A stretch of 64,000 bases of DNA, from positions 1,975,083 through 2,039,082 of the forward strand of contig VZTI01003805.1 of the NCBI GenBank assembly GCA_013397865.1, written 5' to 3'. A program made the position numbers and the translations under genes. Under the pieces are notes generated by a model. The model did not search any database and was not told the DNA's origin. It saw only the letters and a program-made list of their open reading frames with translations. Shown one piece after another: positions 39,061 through 50,925 of the stretch (position 1 is its first letter; every line of letters starts with the position of its first letter). This DNA is from Struthidea cinerea (lineage: Eukaryota > Chordata > Aves > Passeriformes > Corcoracidae).

Positions 39061-42000
39061 AACAATTATGCTTCATAATACTCCATTTTTATAAAATGAA
39101 TGGGATAGTGGATTTCTCTGTGTTAGATGGACCTCAGAAAGTTTTTCTAGGTTGTGCAAGATCTCCACAGGATTTACTGCATTTGAACTACAGAGTGCTT
39201 GAGGATTCTGTGTCCATTTTTGTGAAAAAAGATTTGTTTCATGCAGTTGATATTCTGATTTTAAATAGAGATAGAAATATGAAATAGAAAATAGGTATAT
39301 GCTATACTGAAACTGTCCAGAGCTCTCTGAAAACTGGAAGTTTGAAGGTCTGGTTAATTCCTGCTGTAGTGTTGCCCATTAGAGATCTATCACTCCTACT
39401 TCAATGTTTTTGTTATAATTCCTGGTGAGTTACACTGGCACTCTGATAAATAATTATTGTTCGTATCATGAATTCATACCCTATTTAGTAGAAATAAAAA
39501 CATTCAATGGAAATCAAATTTAAATATATGGTAACAGTCAATGTGCTATAACTCACAGATCTGGTATTCTATTCTAGAATGGGACTGCAGAGATTAGAGA
39601 CATGAAGATATTTTATGGAGCACACCATGTGCCATACTACGGATAGTTTCATGTTCCTCTTAGAAACAGAACAATAAACTCTGTGGACGTGTATGATATT
39701 GATAGTAAAGTCCTGGTTTGAGTGTAACCTTAAAAATGGGTGGGTATCACATATTAGGTATGTGATATTAGGGACCTGGATTCGTTCTACTGCTCTGGTT
39801 TGAGGCTGGGTTCACAATAACTCTTTAGGGCTTTGCTTTCATGCTTCTGTTAATGGAGGGCACTGTTGACAACATCAGCAGGAAACACAGCAAGGGGACT
39901 TTCATGCACTATTTTTTTCCTCTCTGGCTCCTAAGGAGACCCTTCAGCTTTCTTGCTTCTTGAGTTTTCCCCTTGTACCCAAACACTTAAACCAAATAAT
40001 CCTTATATGCAACCTGCACAGTGTCCCTGTAAAGTTGAAGGATTGGCTTTAGGTTTAATGTACAATTTGTGGGTGGATGCTGGTGAAGGATTATATGAAA
40101 GTATAGAAAGATTTGTGGTTCTATTTTCTGCTTGTAAACTCTTTGCTTCATTCCAGCCACGTATAAATTTTACCTTTGGACGTGTGTGCTTTTAGAGTGT
40201 CAGGGAGATCCTTCTCAAGCGAAAATATCTGAGCTACCTGTCGGGGTTTTTAAATAGCTTTTGTTTAGCAAGGTGATACACTGAAAGAAGCACTCTGTGA
40301 ACTGTATCCTCTGCTAATGTAAATCAGAAAAGTCAGGAGGCTCACACTTCTTACCTCAGTGAGAGTGCTATCCTTGTTGATCAATATGTAATAAACCTCA
40401 GATGTTCATTGAAATTCTTTTTCCATGCCAAATCTTGATGTCATGCTGTTTTGCCAGTAAGCATAAAGTGAGATTTATCCTGTATAAGGCCTTTCAGCTT
40501 CTTTATGCCTGAAACAAATTCTGTATATTACCTCTGGTTATAAAATATGTATTGTGTATATGTACACAACATATGGACAGTTCTATTAGAAAAGTGTCTA
40601 TTTAAATACAAGTAGTTATTATGCTTTTTCAACACTTACAATTCTATGCAAGGTTCTCTGGTTTTGAAGGAGACAGGTCGCATTGCCTACCCTTACCCAA
40701 AACTTCATAATTCCCAACTCAATGCAATCATTCAGTGACATGAAGATTTGAAGTAGTGCCTGATTTCCTCTTTCTAATATTAATTCCGTGTGTCAATTAA
40801 CAGATTCAAACTCTTCAGAGCAAACCTTACAACTCTGTAAGTGATAGATTCCTGCTGGTGGTTTATGACAGAATAGCACTACATTTTCAAGAATTCTTTC
40901 AGATAATACACTGCCGCTCTTTAATGACAGCAGGAAGTCATCCATCAAATGAAAGTTCTCTGTGTGTCACTTAAAAAAAAAAAAACAAAACAAACCCTAA
41001 TTTAAATCGAGAGAAAGAAGTAGGGCTAAACAGAGGAAGGCAGATGGCAAGTTGATGGAGCTATCCAGTCTAAAGTCTCTTAAAAATATTGTTTTTCAAG
41101 CCATGATGGGTGAGGTTGCAAACCATTTTAATTCCAGCTCAAGAAGTCTTGGTGCTCTAGAATTTCCTGTACAAAGCAAATAAAAAATACCAAAAAATTC
41201 AAATCCAGATGCGTCATAATCTTCTGCCTTCTTTCCTTACCTTCCTTCTTGGTCTGAAAGACAGTAGTTATTGCCTCTGACATAACAACAATCGTATTAC
41301 AGTACAGTAACAGAGTAAGAATAAAAGTTTACAGTATAGTATTCTCCCTAAAGTGAAGATGTTATAAGTGGTTCATTCTAGATTATTTTATATATGTTTG
41401 CATTTATATGTACATGTTTATGTGAAGATCATTTAGAAGCAATTGTCTTCCGTTTTAATATAGTCTTCCGGTAACCCTGGAGTCACGTGATATAATTTTC
41501 TTTCTTGGTTCAGTACATTTTATGCAAAGAAGCACTGAAATACTCTCAACCAGCCTGTCCTGAAATTGAAGGGAGAGTTAGAAAGACAGATTCTCTTCCT
41601 TCCTCAAACATTTTATATAGGAAATTCTTACAGGCAAAAAAAGAATAATAGAACACTGTTTGTTGTAGCAGGAGATTGAAAGTGAGGAAATGTAGATCTG
41701 GCATCAGCAGAGTGTTGGGAGGAAAAATCAATTAACCTGTACAAGTTAAGAAGTGGTGAAAGGATTGAAGGGTTTTCAGGTTCAGAGTTGTTTGTCTTAT
41801 TCTCACCATTAAGTACTTCTAGTGGATGTCAGAGGCAAAAAAAAACCAAAAAAAAAAGAATGTGAAAAGGAAATAAAGGAAACAAGAAAAAAGAGGCATA
41901 CATCTAATAAAATGTGAGTTGTCTAGACAAATAAACATAACAGAATAAACTACATTGAAAATTATTTCATCAGAGCCTATTTCCATCCAGGGCTTCTGAA

Positions 42001-45000
42001 GTGATCTCCTTCTTGAACATTATGCAGAGCTTTCTGTTAGAAATTCTTTCAAAAGGTTAACAAATTAAGAGATGTTTTCATAAATGTTAGGTCAATTTGA
42101 ATAGGCTATTTGCAGTTGGAAGCACTAGGCTGCTTACAGCACAGCTCTGTCTAATACATTCTAGCCATGGATTTACACCCAGAATTCAAGCTATTTACTT
42201 TTCTCCTATGCTTCTGTGAATTCTTGAACCATCTTGTAAAGTAAATTCCTAATAGAGAGTGGAACTTGCCCAGGAAGACAGATCTGTGACACATCATGAA
42301 ATTATGAAGGCCATAAAGGAAATAGGGGAGGAAGTATAATCTAGACTCTTAATTAATGGCATTGTATCTTCAGTTTCACTGTTGAACCATGGATTGATCA
42401 GTGCAATGGCAATATAAAGAATATATGTACATTTTGTGGGGTGTGGTAGACGTTCTATATTTCTATTGAAGGCCAGACTCAAACCTGTAATCAAAAAAGC
42501 TGAGCTTGGATGAGTAAGGCAAAAAAAGCACAAGTAATCAGGTGCTGGATTAATGCAATGATGAAACAAAATACCACTTTAGCCATTAAATTCTGTCAAT
42601 TTGCAATTTCTGCATTGATTTAAGATAACTTGTGATTTATACAGATCTGATCACTGCAGGGCCCCCTGTGTCATCACATCATGGAAGACTGTGTATCAAG
42701 AGCTCTTGGATTATTTTCAAGACTGTATTTTTCTAAAGATTTCTCAACCCAAATTTGTTTGGGTCAGTGTTTCTTGTTATGTCCTAAATCAGGTTCCAGT
42801 CCTGCCCTGAGCTGTCACTCCCATCGACCTGAGGAGGGCACTTATGCAGTCTCATTTTTAGAATTAAATTCTGCATTTTATGCATGGTGTCAGCAACCTT
42901 TTCATGCACTTAGAGCTTACTTTCAGGTTTTGTCCATCCCGTTCATTGCAAGCAAATAAAATTATTTTCTATAGTGCCTAAAATAACCTTTTTTTTTAAT
43001 ATAGTGTAAAACAAGTTCTTATTAAATAATAAGAAAAAAGGGCAAGATACTAAAACTCTTTCATACACAGAGTGGGAAAACAATCTAGTTCTCCTAGTAG
43101 CCTATCTTGCATAGGTGGCGAGACTTTTATTCTTGAATTATACGTGCTTGCTAACAGAAAGCGTTCCCAGTCTTTGTTTGGAGTGATTTCTCTGAGTAAT
43201 GTCAACCTTCCAATAATAAAAGGACTTGAATAAAACTATAGTTCTGGTACAGTTGAACTGTAAGAGTTCTTGGAAGATAAATTCAGATCTGTCATTTTCA
43301 GAATAATTTCTGATAAATTTCAGGGGGCTGATCTCAGCTCAGCTGTGGGTAAATCTTTTCTTGGGCTGTGTGTGAGCAGAGAAATTCCATTCAAAAGAGG
43401 ACAAAAGACAAACACTCTGTATTCAGAATCTCAAAGTGCAGCTACCTTCCATATATCAAATAGAAGGACCGTGAATAATTCACTTCATGTTTGAAAAGTT
43501 CATAATTCAGGCTAACAGTCTGTGATATATTGATCAAATATTTATAACCTAAGCAGCACTTTTTTTTGTTTTTTTCTAACACCCATCTCCAGCACCCCTG
43601 TTAGAATTTAACTAATTGATATACCTGGTCAATATTTCTCCAGTTCAGAGGACAGACCTTTAATCACTTAGAGATAAGCAGGAATCAGATAGCAAAACTG
43701 CTTTCCCACGTTTAGTGCTGTTGGCACACAAAGAAACTCTGGGCTGAGTACTTACGGTTTTGGTGGAGAACCTTTGCCACTTCTATAAACTCAGTACAGT
43801 TACAGTTGTGTGGGAGACTGAAAGACAGAGCAATGTCACTAGGGTAAAATTCACCAATTGTTATTCTTAATTATGTTTGCATGCATAATTCATAAATATT
43901 CTTCATAGGCAAGAGAAGAAAAAAGAAAAAAACTGAACAAAAGCACACAATTCTTTACAAAATAACTACAATATAATTAGGCAATATATTTAATATGCTT
44001 ATTACCAATGTGATTTTTAGTTACAAAGCTAAATAATGTCTCCCTTTGGAGGGAGAAAAAAAAGTTGAAAAGGAGGGGTGGAGTGAAGAAAAAAAAAAAC
44101 CCTTGCTTTGCCTTATGCCATGTGGTGAATGATTCTGTCCTAACAAGCTTCTCCTGCCAAGAAATGTAAGAACAGAAGGTCAAACAAAAGGAGGACTTGG
44201 GCTGTGCTCATCATGTTCACAGGAGCTGCTGAGGTCCTTCCTCAAGCAGCTCAAGGGTGCCTTTCATCTCCCAAACCAGGCTTTGTAGGATGGTGGCTCG
44301 GCGCAGCACAAGGGAAGAGCCTCTCCCAGCTCCTCAGAACACACCTCTGTTTTCTGAAGACAGACAACTACCAACTACGTAAGCTTGGCAGCTTTATTCT
44401 AACTGCCTCCAGATGCCTCTTGATGTGGGACTGAACCAACTCCTGACTTCACAGTCACTATGATGGTTCCTACATTTCTCTCTCTGAAACACCTAAAGAA
44501 TTGGGTTCATGAGTACTGAACAATATTTTAATCTTACTACATGGCAATTCTGAGAGGACATAAGATTTTCATGCAAGTTGTACAATGGATAATTTTTAAT
44601 TTTTTTTTTATTCTAGCAGTTGAGCTGACATGCGAACCTGAAAAGGACCTTCTGAGAAGGCACAAAGGGCTACCATTTATAAAAACTGATTTCATATTCT
44701 ACAGGACTATTGCCTGTACTGGAAAAAATATCCTATGCTAATATTCATTCATAATCTCTCTGTTTAAAAGATATCCTGCCTGGAACTTCTGTCACTACAG
44801 TGTTATCATCTGATAGTGTGTATGTACCTCAAACAACCATTAATTATAACCTGTCAGGGTTGTTATATTATTTACCTCTAAAATCTTGAGCAAATGTAAA
44901 TTGTGCCTGAGTTTTCTAGAATTGAAAATAGAATTAAATCCTCTGTCTCAGCCAGAAGTAAATCAGAGCTTTAGGAAAGCCCTGCAGGTGTTTTTAAGTT

Positions 45001-46690
45001 AGCATAGTACTGAATTTACTTAATATATCAATGCAGGATTTAAATGAAAGCCAATTCAAACCATATTCTTCTCCTTCTCCCTGGTCTGTGATAACCCTAC
45101 AATTAATTTTCAACAGCAAGAAAACAATTTATTCTATCAAGATGATACACTTCCTTAGTCACAAACTGCCTAAGACTTCAAACTTCAAATAGCCTTAAAA
45201 GCAAAGCATCAGATAAAATTTTACTTTGAAAAGCAGGAAGAATCTCCACACTCAAGCATATCACATAATTCTGAATTAATTCAGAAACTGATCGTTTGTT
45301 ATTGAGTTTCCCTAGCACTAGATTTAGGCATGGAGTTAATTTTCCAGGGTGGTGCACATTCCCCTTGAACACTGTGGTTGAGGGCTGTATCAAAGGGATC
45401 CTCTAATGCTAAAGTGCATATTCCTTATTCAGCTGAGTGTTCAAAGCAAGGAAATTCCTTAATTTCAGCAGATGCTTCCAGAGGTTGTGTTTGAAATAGT
45501 AACTTGTCATTTGCAGATCCCATTGCTGGACTTTGTTCAGAATTCAAATATTCAGTGTTTGGACCTTCAGCATTGGATGTTTTCCATCCAATGTTTCTTG
45601 TAGTCTGGGATTGTCAGATTTTCATCTTGCTGGGGATCTGTACCTATTTCATTAGTGAATTAATTGGCTTCCCAGGATGGCCCCTACCCAGTGCTTCCCT
45701 CTCTGAGGTAACATGGAGTATGACAACCAGGGCTTTTTTTGTTAGAACTCCTTTCAAGCATTGCTGGGTTATAGTCAGTCAGTATTCTTTGCGCAGATTT
45801 GGGATTATCTAGGGAATGACTGTGGATATGATACCACCAAATCTAATCTGAATGAGCAAAGCAATTGGAGAGTGCTGTAGGTACATGAGCTGATGACCCG
45901 GTGCACTGACCTAAGGCTGTCAATGCATTTACTTGTTTAGCAATACTATTTCATGACTGAAAGAGCTTTGCCTGCCTCAAAAACAGAGCTCTGAGTAGTG
46001 CTTTAGTTATACAGAAACCTTATCACTTGGACAGATTTTCAGGTGACAGTGCTAACTCTGAAATGGGAACCCTTAAAGGTACTGGAGTAATGAAAATAAA
46101 AATCTTGGTGTACCTACTTGTAGAAGCTTTGTAGTCACCTCCACAGACTAGTAGAGTTGAAAGTAATGATGAAAGCAAATTTCAGCTGAAAGATATGTAA
46201 ATAACATGTCAGACTTTAATTTTTTGGAAACATACTCATATTAACTATCATCTTCTAAAACAATTTAAAAAAACAACCTACGAAGAATGTCTGCTGTATC
46301 TTGCCTCAAATGTATGGCAGTGCAGCACAACATGCTTGTACTGGTATTAGAGACATTTAAAATCTGCCATAAAACAAGTAATTGTAAACAATGTCGTGCT
46401 TCCTTCAGAGATACACAACCAGGAAAACTCTGGAAGAATGTCCTGATACTGATCTCTCATCCACCATGCTGTTAAATACAGTAAAACCACATGATGATAG
46501 AAACTCTGCTCCTGATTTAATTATTGCAGTACCTCTGACTTTTTGCCTGCAAAGTCACTTCTGGACCAATAATAAGCTGGATGAAAATTAGTTTGAGAGA
46601 TCACAACCCATTGCTATGAGCAGACTGAGAAGAACAAACTAATCCTATAAAATCTCTAACAAAATATCTTCACAGATCATTCACTGCCTT

Positions 46691-46748
46691 TATTTGATTT
46701 TGTTTGGTTTTTTTTCTGTTTGTTTGTTTGTTGTTTTGGGGTTTTTTT
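46691..46748. repeat. T/G-rich low-complexity tract
   Basis: Runs of T interrupted by single or double G, including a short (tttg)n near 46719-46731. Simple sequence only. Confidence 0.85.
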
Positions 46749-47254
46749 AATCACTTGGACAAATTGAATTTTATAGATGAACACCTAATCTATGAGAATG
46801 TGCAGAACATAGGTTATACAAGGGAAGTTTAAGAAAGATTTGTAACTTAAAAAAAATGGAAGAGAGGATAGTTATGAAGGAGTCGGCCTAACTTTAATTT
46901 CTGTAAAAGCACTGAAAGCATTAGTCTATTTTTGAGCTCAAAATGACAAAGTCAAAGTCTTGATTAAAAATATATTGTATTTGTGCTCACTGAAAGCCAG
47001 TGTACTATACTTTGATAATAATAAGCTGTTCATTCACCAAAAGAGGTAAAATTGGAAATCCTTCAGAACAGGACCTGACAATTATAAGAAATTGCACATA
47101 AATCATGAGTGACAAATATCATATTGTCACAGGGGAATAAGTATTCCCACAATACATCGCAATAATGTCATGCATGCAGGGCCCAGAGCCATGGTATATA
47201 TTGCAGCTCAGAAAACCCATGAAATTGTTCTCCATTGTACACATAATTGGAAAG
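46749..47254. other. Unassigned non-coding sequence
   Basis: AT-rich, with no frame, repeat or RNA recognised. It leads into the degraded LINE relic beginning near 47255. Confidence 0.5.
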
Positions 47255-47575
47255 ACTGTCTGCTGTGTCCAGGTCTGGGCACTCCACTGCAGGGAAATAG
47301 GAATTGTTTGAACAAACTGAAAAGGAACTCAGCATAATTTTCACAGAAAAAAGGAAGAAAAGAAATAGGAATGCTTAGCATAAATGGGGTGGTGTGAAAA
47401 TGTTTTCCAGTGTGGTACGCAGAGACATAGGGAACTTAGTCTTCCTGTCTAGGATGGGTAAAATAAATATTATCTTAAAATACAGTAAGGAAGATCTAAG
47501 TGAGACAAAGGAAAACTTCCTAGTGAAAAACATTATGGAGCATTTGACTAAATTGTTTTACCTCTCAAACTGCTG
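47255..47575 (+). mobile_element. Ancient CR1-type LINE relic, plus orientation
   Basis: 'gctgtgtccaggtctgggca' followed by 'ctccactgcaggg' matches the sense-strand CR1 'tgtgtccagttctggg...' segment. Downstream, 'gatctaagtgagacaaagga' and 'aaacttcctagtgaaaaaca' correspond in order to the 'ttagacattaggaaaaa' and 'ttccttgcagtgag' segments of old CR1 and L2 copies. The reading frame is destroyed. It differs in orientation from the other CR1 pieces in the window. Called by eye from family knowledge; divergence is high. Confidence 0.45.
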
Positions 47576-48829
47576 CTTGTACCTACAGTCTGTATTTCTG
47601 TTATGTGGATGAAGTAGTTATACGTTGATATGTTCGTAATTTCATGCGTCTTTCAAACCCAAACTGAACCCCTGGGTCTCTTACTCAGACTGTAATTTCA
47701 AATTCCCTAAAGGGCTCAGAACATATGTAGAGTATGTATAGTTTATATAGCCATCTTGTTTTACATCTTTTAAAATGTCTGAACAGAAACTGTTCCCAGT
47801 CCAAAATCTGGATGCAAATATCCTGGAAATTTGTGGAGAGGATTTCAACCCTGTATTCAAGCTTGAATTATGCATCCTAAATCCCTATCTGATTTGGAGC
47901 TATTTTGTGCAAGAAAGCATTTGGAATTAATTATTTTTTTGCAGTTTTTAATTAGAAAAAGAATCTGACTGATTACATTCTCCCCTTCAATTAACTAAAA
48001 TAATTTCACTTCTGGGCTTACACCTTGCATTCCAAATTGCAACTAAACGTGCATAGTAAAACCTGGTGGTAGGATCCCTAAAAATAAAGGTTCAAAACAG
48101 GAATGCTCTGAGATTTTAAACTGCATGGGAATTAACAATAATGCTCTAATGTTTTAGGACAATCTAAGATTCTTTTTTCTCCTCTATTTGTTCCCAGAAG
48201 AACATTTACTTTTATATAATGCATGAATACCAAGATTTGTGGTGGGAATACTTCACATCTACAAATGTCTGTCCCACTGGGATTTCTAGCACTGTTTTAG
48301 ATTTCTGTTTCCTGCTTCAAATTTCTGATTCAGTTTCCTGAAGTTTCACCATCACACCAAATGCCTTTTCCGAAGAGTTCTGTTTTAGTACTTTTCTGAT
48401 TATACACAGCTCTCTTTATATACCTCGATTGGATTACATTGAATCACACTGTCAAATTAATTGAAAAACATGGGCTAGTCATTGCAAAAACATGTGTATA
48501 TAAAAGGCAGCAAGTCATCAGCACACACTAAATATGATTTGTTGATTTAAAAAATAGTTTATATCAAATTTTCTTGCATCCTTTTTTAGAGGAGGAAGAG
48601 AGATGTTTCCATTAGTACTGACTGAAAGTCAAGTCGGCATTGTCTGTGTCTGAACCACAGAATCCCGTTTGACATCTAATATCTTTTATGGTCTAGTACC
48701 CTTCTTCAGTTTCCTCCTCAACGTGTTCTGTTCTGTTTAAGATTCATTCAGTTTAAAGCAGGACTCTCTGTTTGTATAGTTCAAAAAACCACAGTCATAA
48801 TCTCTAGGTATTTCTGCAGATCCTCACAT
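47576..48829. other. Unassigned AT-rich non-coding sequence
   Basis: No gene-like frame. An octamer ATGCAAAT is at 47812-47819 and an inverted TGCATAATT at 47866-47874. Parts of this stretch may extend the flanking LINE relics, but I cannot align them. Confidence 0.45.
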
Positions 48830-49325
48830 CCTCGCATGCCTTGCTCATGCTGTCTCATTCTTCTCTACAGCTCTAAGTCGGTACCTTTTCAGTCAGTTCA
48901 CACAGCTAAAATCGCTATCTAGATTCATCAGGTCACATCTTGGTTACTGTAAACCCCTTTTCTCTTGCCTGGAGAAATGCAGTCTTGCTTTCTGCATATC
49001 TGTATAAATTCCTTTTTCTAACTCATCATTCAGGCTTTGTATCTCTCCACTTATTTTTCTGCAGCATCAAAGAGAATTCACTTGTCCTCACTTTCAAGAT
49101 TGTCACCCCGCCCAATTTCTCCTCATTTGTTCATCTCAAACTATTTTATTCTTCAATCTGATCATCCTTTCTTTGTCAATATGACTGAAAACTTCATAAG
49201 TGTGTTTGGCTTTGTCTCATTGGGACATCATACTTGGGAGTTGCTCCCCGAAAAGTTCTGCGAACCATTCTTTAAACATCCATCTCCCCTCAGAAGTATT
49301 TGTCAAACACTGAACTTCCAGTGAA
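48830..49325 (+). mobile_element. Ancient LINE relic of the CR1/L2/L3 group, plus orientation
   Basis: Codons at 48939-48953 read L-G-Y-C-K, at the place where this group of reverse transcriptases has the L-D-Y-C-N motif. It is followed by a pyrimidine-rich body ('cttgtcctcactttcaagat', 'tgtcaccccgcccaatttct') and by 'catctcccctcagaagtatt' and 'tgtcaaacactgaacttcca'. The order resembles old L2/L3-type LINE ends of amniotes. The frame is broken and the boundaries are rough. The strongly C/T-biased plus strand gives several short spurious frames. I am not sure of the subfamily. Confidence 0.4.
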
Positions 49326-50201
49326 GTGAGAGCATTGGCAGATGTTAATCGGAATGATTTTCTCTCTAGTCCTAGAGCCTAATGCTAGGTAGTGGATGAT
49401 TTTGTATTCACTAAGCCACCAACATTAAACCAGGCTTGTAGAATTTTTGGAAGTAAGGATTAATTTTTTTTTCTGAGCTTGTAGGTCACTTGGAAATGTG
49501 TCTGGGCACAAGAATAATACAGAATATATTCAGTAGTGTTCTTGCATTCTGACAATACAGCTGTTATAATATGATCATGAGAAAAGATCAGTGAAAGACT
49601 GGGCATTCCATAGAATGGTGTTTTTGTGGGTTTTTTCCCTCAAAGCCTGCACGTTGTCATGTTCTGTACGACACAGGGATGTTATGATATCTGTGCTGTA
49701 CTGCTCTGGTCTCCGTTTTTCTCTGGCTCAAAAAAAGACAACCCGATCACTATGTCAATCAAACTGCTCTTCCTGTTAATTGTGACTGTGTAATGATTTC
49801 AATTTGAATAAAAAATAGACAAAGAAAAGTTTGATGTAAGAACTTCGAAAACTGATTTGAAATTCTGTGCTCCACAGTGAGAGGCATTGTTCATTAGTGA
49901 GCTGAGATGGAATAATTACACTGGAAGGTACCATGTGAAGCAGAGCACAGGTAGCATAGGTTGACATAGAATCGATGTCAGAAGATATTAAGTCATCTTT
50001 ATTTTTTTGGTAAATATCTTCTGGGAATGACTGAAACTGAGATTTGGGGAAATTACTGAGTATAAGTGGAAAGATCAGGTTGGCTTTCAAAGTATTACAG
50101 CTTGTGCTGCTCAGGATCAAGATTTTTAAAAATTAGACTGTCCTCAACCCACCATGATTAAGCTTTGGATTGGCCATTTTTTTCTTAGCTTTCTGTTTGT
50201 A
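49326..50201. other. Unassigned non-coding sequence
   Basis: A minus-strand frame of 114 residues at 49776-50120 has no recognisable domain. Nothing else stands out. Confidence 0.45.
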
Positions 50202-50264
50202 TGGGGGGTTGTTGGTTGGTGGTGGTGGTGTTTGGGGTTGGTTGGTTGGTTTTTTTTTTCCCCA
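50202..50264. repeat. G/T-rich low-complexity tract
   Basis: The plus strand is nearly all G and T: six G, then (ggtt)/(ggt) repeats, four G, three more ggtt units and a run of ten T before cccc. It has many GG dinucleotides and one or two longer G runs, so a two-tetrad G-quadruplex is conceivable, but it does not meet a standard four-by-three G pattern. Confidence 0.8.
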
Positions 50265-50690
50265 TACCCAGGGTACATCTCTAAGATCACGTCATTATTT
50301 GCTTATCTGTCTTAAAAGAAGACAGAGTCAGATGTAGTTGATTTACATATGAGTTTCAGGAAAAAAATAGGCAAGACTTTAGAAAATATAAAACAAGGAA
50401 ACTATAGCAATTTTTTTTTTTAATTGCATTAATGAACATCAGAAACTCCTGAGGAGCTGGAAGAGTTGCAGGTTATAATCCTGCTTGAGGCACTTGTGTA
50501 GTTGAAACCCACTGAATTCAATTAATAGAAGAAGAAATATTTGGCATGAATTACATTTAGCTGAGTTTATAAATGGCTCTCTAGTAAAAATAAGCATGTG
50601 TCAATTGTTTAAATAGTGTTTAAACAGTGCAGAGGGTGCAGTAAATAATTTCAACAACATTGTCCTTAAGCAAAAGTTATGGTTTAGTTT

Positions 50691-50925
50691 AGAAATTCAT
50701 AGGAACACAGACATTTCACACTGGATAAAAGCAGAAAGTCCAATATCCTATCCCTAGAAGTGACCCAACCCAGATTCTTTCAAAGGGCTTATAACAGGCA
50801 GACACACTATGGCACATCTTCACACATGTCTAAATCTTGATCTCACCAGTGATTTTTTCTTCAGGGCTTAATCAAGTTTCAATCTTTCTTCCAAAATATA
50901 TAGATTGTTCTCAGTTATAGCAACT
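50691..50925 (-). mobile_element. Old CR1-like LINE remnant of the amniote-wide type
   Basis: 'aaattcataggaacacagac' is followed by 'cactggataaaagcagaaag', 'tccaatatcctatccctaga' and, further on, 'cttcagggcttaatcaagtt'. These match in order the repeat known from reptiles and birds ('...attcataggaacata...', '...actggatcagacca...', '...ccagtatcctgtc...', '...ccctgaagcatgag...'), an antisense CR1-type 3' region. It is diverged but co-linear over about 230 bp. Called from memory of the family. Confidence 0.55.

Larger units (their letters stand above)
37584..46690. other. Unassigned AT-rich non-coding sequence
   Basis: About 9 kb without a gene-like frame. A G-rich run lies at 37609-37627, a hairpin at 38461-38484, and a polypyrimidine-AG/GTAA junction at 39043/39044. 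A-rich tracts are near 40973 and 41838-41900. A 7-base inverted pair (aattatg/cataatt) is at 43869-43890, and a purine-rich stretch at 44047-44099. A motif 'aatcatagtatgtaaaactg' near 38757 faintly recalls a CR1 end but does not continue as one. Confidence 0.5.

Noticed and set aside
44541..44741. Possible exon after a tttattctag acceptor-like site
   Set aside because: No matching donor and no recognisable protein; the reading frame is short and generic.
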